In this document: in pieces, positions 1 through 5,570 of the stretch | Position numbering within the stretch: the stretch's first letter is position 1 | Layout: every line of letters begins with the position of its first letter | Assembly (NCBI GenBank): GCA_015478675.1 | Contig: JADMIH010000189.1 | Span: 1 to 7,059, forward strand | DNA: 7,059 nucleotides | From: Chloroflexota bacterium | GTDB taxonomy: Bacteria; Chloroflexota; Chloroflexia; QHBQ01; JADMIH01 | Direction of reading: 5' to 3' | Made by a program: the position numbers and the translations under genes | Notes under the pieces: generated by a model | Told to the model about the DNA's origin: nothing | Seen by the model: only the letters and a program-made list of their open reading frames with translations | The model's database searches: none

Positions 1-1
1 A

Positions 2-43
2 CCCCTGTAACCTCGTCAGGGGCTTGGCCGGCCCCCCAAGCCC
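2..43. other. Two overlapping GC-rich hairpins downstream of plsC
   Basis: This is the end of the minus-strand transcript carrying plsC. Bases 20-27 (GGGCTTGG) pair perfectly with 36-43 (CCAAGCCC) around an 8-base loop. Bases 2-7 (CCCCTG) pair with 17-22 (CAGGGG). The two stems share 20-22, so they cannot form together. Neither is followed by a T-run in either direction, so a classic intrinsic terminator is not supported. The rest of 1-115 holds no gene that I can see. Confidence 0.3.
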
Positions 44-115
44 ATACTCTGAACACTTACAGGCTGTGGAAAATGCCTCAGCTGTTACCTCTTTGCCCCA
101 TAGTAGTTATCTAAT

Positions 116-763
116 CTAGTGCAAAGCCTCGATCTTCTCCTTGATAATGGCGAGCGAGCGCTCCATGCCATCGCCTTTCTCGCTGCGGTCATACAACTCG
201 GTTAGCTCGAATGGAGAGCCAAAGGTCAAAGAAATACGTGCGGGACGGATGAGCTTGCCTGGCGGCAGAGCGTGATCGGTGTTGTGGACGGCGGCGGGGA
301 TTATGGGAGTGCGGGTGCGTGCGGCCAATCGTGCAGCGCCTGCGCGTAGCTCCTGCATGTCGCCTGTGGCGCTTCGGGTGCCCTCCGGGAACATGCCCAG
401 CAATTCACCATCTTTGAGCACAGTAAGTGCTATACGCAAAGAGGCAGGATCGCGACGCGAGCGGTCTACAGGAAAAGCTCCTACCTTGCGTATGACAAAG
501 CCGACAATAGGCACTCTGAAAAGCTCTTCTTTAGCCATGAAGCTGACCAGCCGGTTAGCCCCGTAGCCGACGACAAAGGGGTCAACCATGCTCAGGTGAT
601 TACAAACGATAATGGCTGCGCCCTCTCTGGGCACATTCTCCACACCTCTAACGCGAAGCGGCCAAAGGGTGCTGAAGAGTATCCTAAAGAAAATACGCAG
701 GCCGCGATACCAGGCGGTGTTCGGCTGTCGTTCGTAGTTGAGCTTCTTTTCTCTTGGTGCCAT
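116..763 (-). CDS. plsC: 1-acyl-sn-glycerol-3-phosphate acyltransferase (PlsC family)
   Basis: This 215-residue protein should transfer an acyl group to the sn-2 position of lysophosphatidate, giving phosphatidate at the inner face of the cytoplasmic membrane. The acyltransferase blocks appear in order: the catalytic H-x4-D motif (N55-H56 to D61), GAFPVDR at 95-101, the substrate-binding FPEGTRS at 125-131, and a hydrophobic block IIPAAV at 154-159. The length fits small bacterial PlsC proteins. A hydrophobic stretch near 21-36 may be a membrane contact. The ATG at 763 is preceded by a GAGG core (769-772) five bases upstream. The gene lies 119 bases downstream of cdsA on the same strand, so co-transcription is plausible, and the CdsA substrate is the PlsC product. 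Family assignment is firm. Acyl-donor preference (acyl-ACP or acyl-CoA) cannot be read from the sequence, and some relatives acylate other lipids. Confidence 0.93.
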   Translation of the reverse strand: MAPREKKLNYERQPNTAWYRGLRIFFRILFSTLWPLRVRGVENVPREGAAIIVCNHLSMVDPFVVGYGANRLVSFMAKEELFRVPIVGFVIRKVGAFPVDRSRRDPASLRIALTVLKDGELLGMFPEGTRSATGDMQELRAGAARLAARTRTPIIPAAVHNTDHALPPGKLIRPARISLTFGSPFELTELYDRSEKGDGMERSLAIIKEKIEALH

Positions 764-882
764 TTCTCCCTCAAGAGGTGTAGACCCGTGAAGCCTGATG
801 CTCCTTGCATATCGCGTATTGCGTGAGGGAGTGAGGGTACACTGTTTCTAACCCCTCGCATTTCACGTTCTACTCTTCGCAA

Positions 883-1779
883 TCATCCCACTACTTGTGT
901 GAACCAGTAGACAGCCAGCAGCACGAAGAGAATGCTATCGAGGCGATCAAGGATGCCCCCATGCCCTGGTATGAGGTGGCCGCTGTCTTTTACTCCAGCG
1001 GCACGCTTCAACAGAGATTCGCAGAGGTCGCCGCAAAGAGCAGCCACACAGACGATGAGGCCAAGCACAACTGCCCAGCCGAGCGTCAGGTGCAGCAGAC
1101 CCGAAAGAGCCACCGCGGCCGCTATCCCCCCCAGAAACCCGCCTCCAAGCCCTTCCCACGTTTTGCCGGGGCTAATGTGCGGTATCATCTTGTGCCGACC
1201 AACGAGGCTGCCAACAAGATATGCGCCTGTGTCGCAGGCAGCTGTGCCTAGCAGCACCATCAGCAGCCAGGCGACACCGCTCGCCCTATCGGTCCCCTCC
1301 TGTATGCCTGCCAGCAGCGGCGCATAGCCGAGCAATCCTCCGGTGTAGAGCGCCCCCGCCAACGTCAGCCCCAGGTCGGCCCAGGCCAGATAAGGGCTGC
1401 GAAAAGCAGTCGGAAAGGTAGAACGTCCTACTGTCACCGGAGCACGCATCCACTCAATGCCCTGCCTACCCATCGCCAGCGCCAGTACAACCACAAGCAC
1501 CATCGCCTCGGCAGCCCCTCCTGAGCCTTTATAGGCGACACCGGCGAGCATATCGCCGCTCAGGTAGCCACGCAGAGCAAAGAGGAGGGCGAGTGCAACG
1601 CCAGCCGAGTACCAGGGCAAGTAGCCCGCACGACGCGCCACCGTGTAGAACTCGTGCCCCGCAAGCCCCCCCGCCAGCGCGACAGCCGCCAGCAGCAAGG
1701 GTCCGCGCACCCAAATAGCTAGCAACACCAACGCGAGCAATATCGCCCCGCTAACAACCCTGGTCCCTAAGCCCTTCAA
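883..1779 (-). CDS. cdsA: Phosphatidate cytidylyltransferase (CDP-diacylglycerol synthase)
   Basis: This integral membrane enzyme joins CTP and phosphatidate to make CDP-diacylglycerol, the precursor of the anionic phospholipids. The C-terminal CdsA signature is complete: S255-x2-K258-R259, K264-D265, H273-G274-G275, D278-R279 and D281. Further upstream are CDTGAY (D183) and SPGKTWEG (203-210), both typical of the family. Most of the first 240 residues are hydrophobic, consistent with seven or eight membrane segments. I chose the TTG at 1779 (298 residues) because GAGGGAG lies five bases upstream and the N-terminus MKGLGTRVVSG resembles other CdsA starts. The frame also opens at GTG 1803 (306 residues), but no ribosome-binding site precedes that codon, and the candidate promoter would leave it almost no leader. 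The undecaprenyl diphosphate synthase gene that often precedes cdsA is absent; a divergent cofactor gene lies there instead. Confidence 0.93.
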   Translation of the reverse strand: MKGLGTRVVSGAILLALVLLAIWVRGPLLLAAVALAGGLAGHEFYTVARRAGYLPWYSAGVALALLFALRGYLSGDMLAGVAYKGSGGAAEAMVLVVVLALAMGRQGIEWMRAPVTVGRSTFPTAFRSPYLAWADLGLTLAGALYTGGLLGYAPLLAGIQEGTDRASGVAWLLMVLLGTAACDTGAYLVGSLVGRHKMIPHISPGKTWEGLGGGFLGGIAAAVALSGLLHLTLGWAVVLGLIVCVAALCGDLCESLLKRAAGVKDSGHLIPGHGGILDRLDSILFVLLAVYWFTQVVG

Positions 1780-1820
1780 TCCCACTCCCTCGCCATCTCT
1801 CACTGAAGCAATTCCAATCT

Positions 1821-1833
1821 ATTATGCCATAAT
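1821..1833 (-). promoter_or_regulatory. Palindrome and candidate -10 of the cdsA promoter
   Basis: ATTATG (1821-1826), a central C, and CATAAT (1828-1833) form a perfect 13-bp inverted repeat. Read on the minus strand, CATAAT (complement of 1821-1826) matches five of six bases of a sigma70 -10 box. It would start transcription near 1814, about 35 bases before the TTG start of cdsA. No good -35 is present 17 bases upstream, where the 13-bp tandem repeats lie, so an activator-dependent promoter is possible. This is motif inspection only. Confidence 0.35.
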
Positions 1834-1836
1834 TTG

Positions 1837-1875
1837 GGTGCCGGAGATTGGTGCCGGAGATTGGTGCCGGAGATT
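1837..1875. repeat. Three perfect 13-bp tandem repeats
   Basis: The unit GGTGCCGGAGATT occurs head to tail at 1837-1849, 1850-1862 and 1863-1875 with no mismatch, followed by a further GG. The array lies in the spacer between the divergent cdsA and molybdenum-cofactor genes. It covers the place where the -35 region of the cdsA promoter would fall. A CCAATCT at 1814-1820 is the complement of the AGATTGG found across repeat junctions. It could be a protein-binding array or simple slippage expansion. Confidence 0.9.
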
Positions 1876-1971
1876 GGGGTTAGCGGCCTATCCTCAATAC
1901 CTCGTGTATACTTGGATGTGCGTAGGTTAAGAAATTGAGCCTCATATTTTTAGTGTTGCAGGAGCGAAGAG

Positions 1972-2487
1972 ATGCCAAAGGTAAAGGTAGCAGTACTTAC
2001 GGTGAGCGATAGAGTAGCTGCCGGCGAATACGAAGATAAGAGCGGCCCGCTTGCTGTCGAGATACTCCGTGATCATCTCGGCGTGAGCGCCGGAGATGTT
2101 ACAACAGAGACATTACCCGATGAACGGACCATGATAGAAGCAGCACTGCGCCGCTGGTGCGACGAAGAGCAATATAATCTGGTAATCACGAGCGGGGGCA
2201 CAGGTCTTGCCCCACGTGATGTAACGCCGAACGCCACTCTCGCTGTCTTGGACTATGAGATTCCCGGGCTGGGCGAAGTAATGCGAGCCGCATCTCTTCT
2301 AAAGACACCGATGGCTGCACTCTCACGCGCAACAGCGGGCATAAGAGGCAAAACGCTCATAGTGAACCTCCCAGGCTCGCCCAATGGAGTACAAGATTGC
2401 CTTATGGCGGTAATGACAGTGCTGCCTCATGCCCTGGAGCAGATCGCGGGTGTAGGCGGGCACGAAGGGCACGATAATCTGAAGTGA
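1972..2487 (+). CDS. mogA: MogA/MoaB-family molybdenum cofactor biosynthesis protein
   Basis: This 171-residue protein is expected to bind molybdopterin and, if it is a true MogA, to adenylylate it before molybdate insertion. It is soluble and cytoplasmic. The molybdopterin-binding SGGTG motif is at 74-78, followed by PRDVTP (81-86). D50 (in LPD) and D83 sit where the MogA family has its essential acidic pair. A VSDR motif (11-14) near the N-terminus and NLPGSP (132-137) near the C-terminus are also typical. The ATG is preceded by AGGAG at 1960-1964 with seven bases of spacing. The gene diverges from cdsA and is followed after 87 bases by an unrecognised gene on the same strand. No other cofactor genes are nearby, so MogA cannot be told from MoaB by context; the symbol is tentative, the family is firm. 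Confidence 0.9.
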   Translation: MPKVKVAVLTVSDRVAAGEYEDKSGPLAVEILRDHLGVSAGDVTTETLPDERTMIEAALRRWCDEEQYNLVITSGGTGLAPRDVTPNATLAVLDYEIPGLGEVMRAASLLKTPMAALSRATAGIRGKTLIVNLPGSPNGVQDCLMAVMTVLPHALEQIAGVGGHEGHDNLK

Positions 2488-2574
2488 GCTACAGATGCTC
2501 TCTGTTGTCGAAGGCAACTATGGGCTAGTGGGCACAGTTAGTGCTCTCAGTTTACCCCAGGAGGTATAATTGAC

Positions 2575-3063
2575 ATGGGCGGATATTTTAATAGGGGCGC
2601 CAGCGCAGGTGGGCACGACGAAGGGTATTTCGACCGCGAGGATGTAACGGGCCCGGCGGGTGTCGGCAGTGAGACAGGAGGCCCCGGCGGAGTAGCCAGA
2701 GACGACATCGAGTTCGATGCGGAGAACCCTAACATCGTCAGGGCAGTTCCGAAGGTGAGAGATGCCAGGCTGGACGAGACGGCGGGTGTGACAACCGAGC
2801 AGCGGATACAAGACACCTACCCTGACATTATCGAAGGCTCTGATAGTGAGCGCACAGGTACATCCTGGGGTTTACCCCCCGACGAAACAGCCCCAACCGT
2901 GAACACGCCGGAGGGAGAGATGCCCGAAGGCTCCGGTCCAGGCAAAGCATCACCTACGCGCAACGAAGGCGACCGATCAAAACCCGACCCTCTGCACGAT
3001 GTGGGCGCATGGGGAACTATGGGTGAGGAGGGAAGCGCCGGCTCACCCACGGGCGGCAGCTAA
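2575..3063 (+). CDS. Unrecognised glycine-rich acidic protein, probably disordered
   Basis: I do not recognise this 162-residue protein. By hand count it has 29 glycines and 31 Asp/Glu against 13 Lys/Arg, no cysteine, and many Pro, Ser and Thr. It lacks a signal peptide, a membrane segment and any long hydrophobic run, so it should be soluble and largely unstructured. Two short motifs recur near the N-terminus: GYFNR (3-7) and GYFDR (17-21). A slightly more ordered-looking stretch is 45-87, including NIVRAVPKVRDARL. Evidence that the gene is real: a perfect AGGAGG (2559-2564) ten bases before the ATG, an uninterrupted frame, and a strong hairpin eight bases after the stop. It may be co-transcribed with the upstream mogA-like gene. 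Antisense frames are also open here, which lowers certainty a little. Confidence 0.72.
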   Translation: MGGYFNRGASAGGHDEGYFDREDVTGPAGVGSETGGPGGVARDDIEFDAENPNIVRAVPKVRDARLDETAGVTTEQRIQDTYPDIIEGSDSERTGTSWGLPPDETAPTVNTPEGEMPEGSGPGKASPTRNEGDRSKPDPLHDVGAWGTMGEEGSAGSPTGGS

Positions 3064-3070
3064 AACAAAG

Positions 3071-3119
3071 TTACATCCATAAGGGCTGCCTGTTGGTTGG
3101 GCAGCCCTTATGGATGTAA
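3071..3119. terminator. Perfect 20-bp-stem hairpin between converging genes
   Basis: Bases 3071-3090 are the exact reverse complement of 3100-3119, with a 9-base loop (TGTTGGTTG). The hairpin lies between the stop of the unrecognised gene (3063) and the sortase stop (3151), which converge on it. On the minus strand the stem is followed by CTTTGTTTTA, a usable U-rich tail for the sortase transcript. On the plus strand there is no T-run, but the stem's TTAC/GTAA base is AT-rich. It is best read as a terminator acting mainly for the sortase gene and possibly in both directions. Confidence 0.75.
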
Positions 3120-3150
3120 ATACAAGGCGCTTGTGTTCGCGCACGGGCCA

Positions 3151-4047
3151 CTAGCGGATAACAAATTCCGATTGCAAGCTGGCGCTTGGTTGGTAAGGCT
3201 TGGCGATAACTATCAGCCGCTTGTCGTCTATGCCGTAGGGGAAGCATGTTATCATGGTTAGGGTCTGGTCGGGCGTGGGGTTCATGTAGGCGGCGTTGCT
3301 CGCCTTCTGCGCGGCTGAAGCACCATCCTCCTGCACGATGACCATGTTTGTCACCACATACATGTATTGCCCTTTTTCGGTGTAAACTGTCACCTCGTCG
3401 CCTTTGCGCACCAGGTGAAGGTCCTTGAAGACCTGACCTTTGTAGTCAACGTGGCCGGAGAGGACGACGTTGCCGGGCTGCCCAGGGTTAGCGCTTCCCT
3501 GGTGGTGCCCGACCGCGTAATCAGCCACCTGCCACTCGCTCTTCGCGCCCCCTCCTTTTGAAGGTATCATCTTCCAGCTTATCGGTACGATTTTGGAGGA
3601 GATGTTTACGCTCGGTATGGTGAGGGTGAGCGGCGGTGAATTGTCTATCGCCTGAGGTAGCCTGCTCGCCAGGCCGAGCCAGCCACCTTTGGCCGCCTGC
3701 GACTGAGCCGAATTCAGATTAAGATCGCTAACCGCAGGGGCAAGGGCAAGGGCAGTTGCCTTAGGAGCCGCAGCCACCACGGGAGCAGTCGTAGAAGCAG
3801 GAAACTCGGCGGCAATACGTGACAGCGTTTGCTGGTTGTCCCACTGACTATAGCCATACCAGCCCCCGATGCCAAGCATCATAAGCAAGCCGCTAACTAT
3901 CAACAGGTTGCCTATGAGCCGCACAGGAGAAAAGGGACGCTTCACCTTGCCCTTTGCGGCGTGCGCCGCTTCCTGAGAAGGAGCTACTTCCACGGCAGAT
4001 CTGTCGGTCAAGCGGGTTGGCGCTTTACCTGTACCTAGTCTTATCAT
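3151..4047 (-). CDS. Membrane-anchored sortase (class D/E-like transpeptidase)
   Basis: This 298-residue cysteine transpeptidase should cleave a sorting signal in exported proteins and attach them to the cell wall or to other subunits. The order is: a basic cytoplasmic N-terminus, one membrane segment near 44-66, an Ala/Pro-rich linker to about 135, and then the sortase barrel. The catalytic set is complete: H199 in LSGHVD, C268 in TLTMITC, and R277 in DDKRLIV. The spacing fits the family. The ATG at 4047 has GAGG (4055-4058) seven bases upstream. It is a single gene, divergent from a two-component operon, with its own promoter and terminator. No substrate with an LPXTG-like signal and membrane tail is encoded in the window, so its targets are unknown. 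The class label is by resemblance and is less certain than the family. Confidence 0.9.
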   Translation of the reverse strand: MIRLGTGKAPTRLTDRSAVEVAPSQEAAHAAKGKVKRPFSPVRLIGNLLIVSGLLMMLGIGGWYGYSQWDNQQTLSRIAAEFPASTTAPVVAAAPKATALALAPAVSDLNLNSAQSQAAKGGWLGLASRLPQAIDNSPPLTLTIPSVNISSKIVPISWKMIPSKGGGAKSEWQVADYAVGHHQGSANPGQPGNVVLSGHVDYKGQVFKDLHLVRKGDEVTVYTEKGQYMYVVTNMVIVQEDGASAAQKASNAAYMNPTPDQTLTMITCFPYGIDDKRLIVIAKPYQPSASLQSEFVIR

Positions 4048-4083
4048 ATAGAAGCCTCAGATTGTTTTTCAAGGGATAAATAT

Positions 4084-4109
4084 TTCTGTAGCCGCGTTCT
4101 GTAGCCGCG
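4084..4109. repeat. Two perfect 13-bp tandem repeats in the sortase leader
   Basis: The unit TTCTGTAGCCGCG is repeated at 4084-4096 and 4097-4109 without mismatch, with one more T following. It lies between the sortase start codon and the sortase promoter, roughly 12 to 37 bases downstream of the predicted transcription start. That position suits a roadblock operator or an RNA leader element. The unit is not similar to the 13-bp repeat at 1837-1875, although the period is the same. Confidence 0.85.
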
Positions 4110-4127
4110 TATCGTATACTGTTAGAA

Positions 4128-4156
4128 ATTATAACACACCTGGCCGTTTTGGTCAC
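4128..4156 (-). promoter_or_regulatory. Sigma70-type extended -10 promoter for the sortase gene
   Basis: On the minus strand the sequence reads TGTTATAAT, a perfect -10 hexamer (complement of 4128-4133) with the TGn extension. Seventeen bases upstream lies GTGACC (complement of 4151-4156), which matches four of six -35 bases, including the central TGAC. The predicted start is near 4121, giving a leader of about 70 bases that contains the 13-bp repeats. This is the strongest promoter match in the window. Confidence 0.65.
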
Positions 4157-4211
4157 GGGAGATCTACTGGCTGCCACTTTTGTCTTTGAACATTCATTCT
4201 TATGTCACGTA

Positions 4212-4240
4212 TTGATTAGCTGACCTGTATGGTGTAAAAT
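4212..4240 (+). promoter_or_regulatory. Candidate sigma70 promoter for the two-component operon
   Basis: TTGATT (4212-4217) and TAAAAT (4235-4240) are separated by exactly 17 bases. They match four and five of six consensus bases. Transcription would begin near 4247, leaving a leader of about 130 bases before the kinase ATG at 4378. The leader would carry the 11-bp repeat array. A CACGT (4206-4210) sits just upstream of the -35. Confidence 0.45.
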
Positions 4241-4313
4241 ACGAGTTGTACTTACCGCGAATTCGTACTGCCTATTTGTGGTACACGTAAGCTTTTGTAA
4301 GCAAGATTGCATC

Positions 4314-4346
4314 CACACGTTTGACACACGTTAGGCACACATTTAG
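4314..4346 (+). promoter_or_regulatory. Three 11-bp repeats upstream of the kinase gene, possible operator
   Basis: Three consecutive 11-base units read CACACGTTTGA (4314-4324), CACACGTTAGG (4325-4335) and CACACATTTAG (4336-4346). All share CACAC and a following TT at fixed positions. The period is close to one helical turn, so a protein bound to each would sit on one DNA face. That arrangement is common for response-regulator sites. A related TACACGTAAGC starts at 4282. The array ends 31 bases before the kinase ATG. A perfect TTGACA (4321-4326) is embedded in it but has no good -10. The repeats are directly seen; operator function is inferred. Confidence 0.5.
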
Positions 4347-4377
4347 CGCGACGGCATACGAGAAGGACGAAAACGAT

Positions 4378-5487
4378 ATGCCCGCTGAAGAGATGAACCA
4401 GATTGATGTCGAGGCGCTCCGCACTGAAGTAGGAGCAGCAATAGACAGCGCCGTCGCCAGACTCAAGGCTATCGAAGTCGAGGCACAACAGCGCCTGCGC
4501 AAAGCAAGCGTCGAGCAGCAGCACCTCGACTCGTTCCTTGACGAGTTGAATTACCGCCTTCGGGTGATAGCCGCAGCTAGCAGCCGGGGCGAGCCTCCAA
4601 GCACTATTACGGGTCCGCTCAGCCCTAGTCAGGTTGACGCTATGACCACTCAGGGTGACACCTTGAAGAAGCGTAGGGCAGAGTTGGAGCAGGTCAACGC
4701 AAGCTTGGACCAGCTATCCAGCCGCCTTTCGTGGCTCGTTCACCAGATTGATGGCGCGTGCGCCTGGGTTCTAACAGATGGTGAAAAAGATAACACGGCT
4801 GGGATGCAGCCTGACAGCGGCGAGCAGGTCATGTGGGCGCAGATAATCATGGGGCAAGAGGCTGAACGTGCGCGGCTCGCACGTGAAATCCACGATGGCC
4901 CGGCGCAGGCGCTCGCCAACACTGTGATGCGATTGCAGTTCGTCGAGCAAATGAACAAACAGCGCCCGGAAGAGGTCGAAGGAGAGCTGGTACGGTTGCG
5001 GCATGCACTTCAGGAGAGCCTCAAGGATGTAAGGCGCTTTATCTTCAACCTGCGCCCCGCGTCATTGAGCGAGTCGGGATTGATAGCCACACTCAGACAC
5101 TATGCTCACGATTACACAGAGCAATTTGAGGTGCCTATCGAGTTGAATTTGCCTGAAAATCTGGTATTATCCTCTAACCAGGAGCTGGTGGTCTTCCGAG
5201 TCATACAAGAAGCTCTCCAGAATATTCACAAGCACGCCAACGCCACCCGCATCGAGATCAACGCACAGCAGAGAAGGGATGGACCCCTGACTGTGACGAT
5301 CAGCGACAATGGGCAAGGCTTTGATCCGGCTTCGGTGCTGCGCAGCCGCCCTTCAAGCTCAGGAGTTGTGAGCATGAGGGAGCGCGCAGCGACCACCGGT
5401 GGTACATTGAAAGTTGACAGCAAGGCAGGCGCGGGCACCACAGTCACTCTGGTATTGCCGATGCCCAAGGGACAAGCGATCAGGTAA
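4378..5487 (+). CDS. DegS-like cytoplasmic sensor histidine kinase (HisKA_3 type)
   Basis: This 369-residue kinase should autophosphorylate on H172 and pass the phosphate to the regulator encoded next to it. Residues about 10-125 form a helical, probably coiled-coil sensing region with no membrane segment, as in Bacillus DegS. The dimerisation/phosphoacceptor block reads AREIHDGPAQALAN (168-181), matching the DegS/NarL-kinase H-box. The ATPase domain has N282 in the N-box (EALQNIHKH), DNGQGF (310-315), and the GVVSMRERA (329-337) and GAGTT (351-355) loops. The ATG at 4378 has AGAAGGA (4361-4367) ten bases upstream. The frame extends to a TTG at 4321, but that lies inside the repeat array and lacks a ribosome-binding site. 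The signal sensed is unknown. Family and partner are firm; calling it DegS is by resemblance in architecture and length (DegS is about 385 residues). Confidence 0.92.
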   Translation: MPAEEMNQIDVEALRTEVGAAIDSAVARLKAIEVEAQQRLRKASVEQQHLDSFLDELNYRLRVIAAASSRGEPPSTITGPLSPSQVDAMTTQGDTLKKRRAELEQVNASLDQLSSRLSWLVHQIDGACAWVLTDGEKDNTAGMQPDSGEQVMWAQIIMGQEAERARLAREIHDGPAQALANTVMRLQFVEQMNKQRPEEVEGELVRLRHALQESLKDVRRFIFNLRPASLSESGLIATLRHYAHDYTEQFEVPIELNLPENLVLSSNQELVVFRVIQEALQNIHKHANATRIEINAQQRRDGPLTVTISDNGQGFDPASVLRSRPSSSGVVSMRERAATTGGTLKVDSKAGAGTTVTLVLPMPKGQAIR

Positions 5488-5570
5488 GAATCGGTGTCAG
5501 AAAAAAGCACTATTACAGGCACCGCAGCCTGGCTCACTGAACGTCATAGCAAAGAAGGAGAGGGTATTCA

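Noticed and set aside
592..882. 96-codon minus-strand frame overlapping the plsC start and the cdsA-plsC gap
   Set aside because: It overlaps plsC in another frame and has no domain; the plsC start has its own ribosome-binding site.
1837..1875. CRISPR-like array
   Set aside because: The units are 13 bases and directly adjacent, with no spacers and no cas genes nearby.
2518..2816. Antisense frames across the unrecognised gene
   Set aside because: They lack ribosome-binding sites and read as Ser/Pro/Thr-rich mirror images of the Gly/Asp-rich sense frame.
2872..2892. Possible LPXTG-like sorting signal in the unrecognised protein (LPPDE, residues 100-104)
   Set aside because: It is internal, not LPXTG, lacks a following hydrophobic segment and basic tail, and the protein has no signal peptide.
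4321..4377. Upstream TTG extension of the kinase gene (19 extra residues)
   Set aside because: The TTG lies inside the 11-bp repeat array with no ribosome-binding site, while the ATG at 4378 has a well-spaced AGAAGGA.
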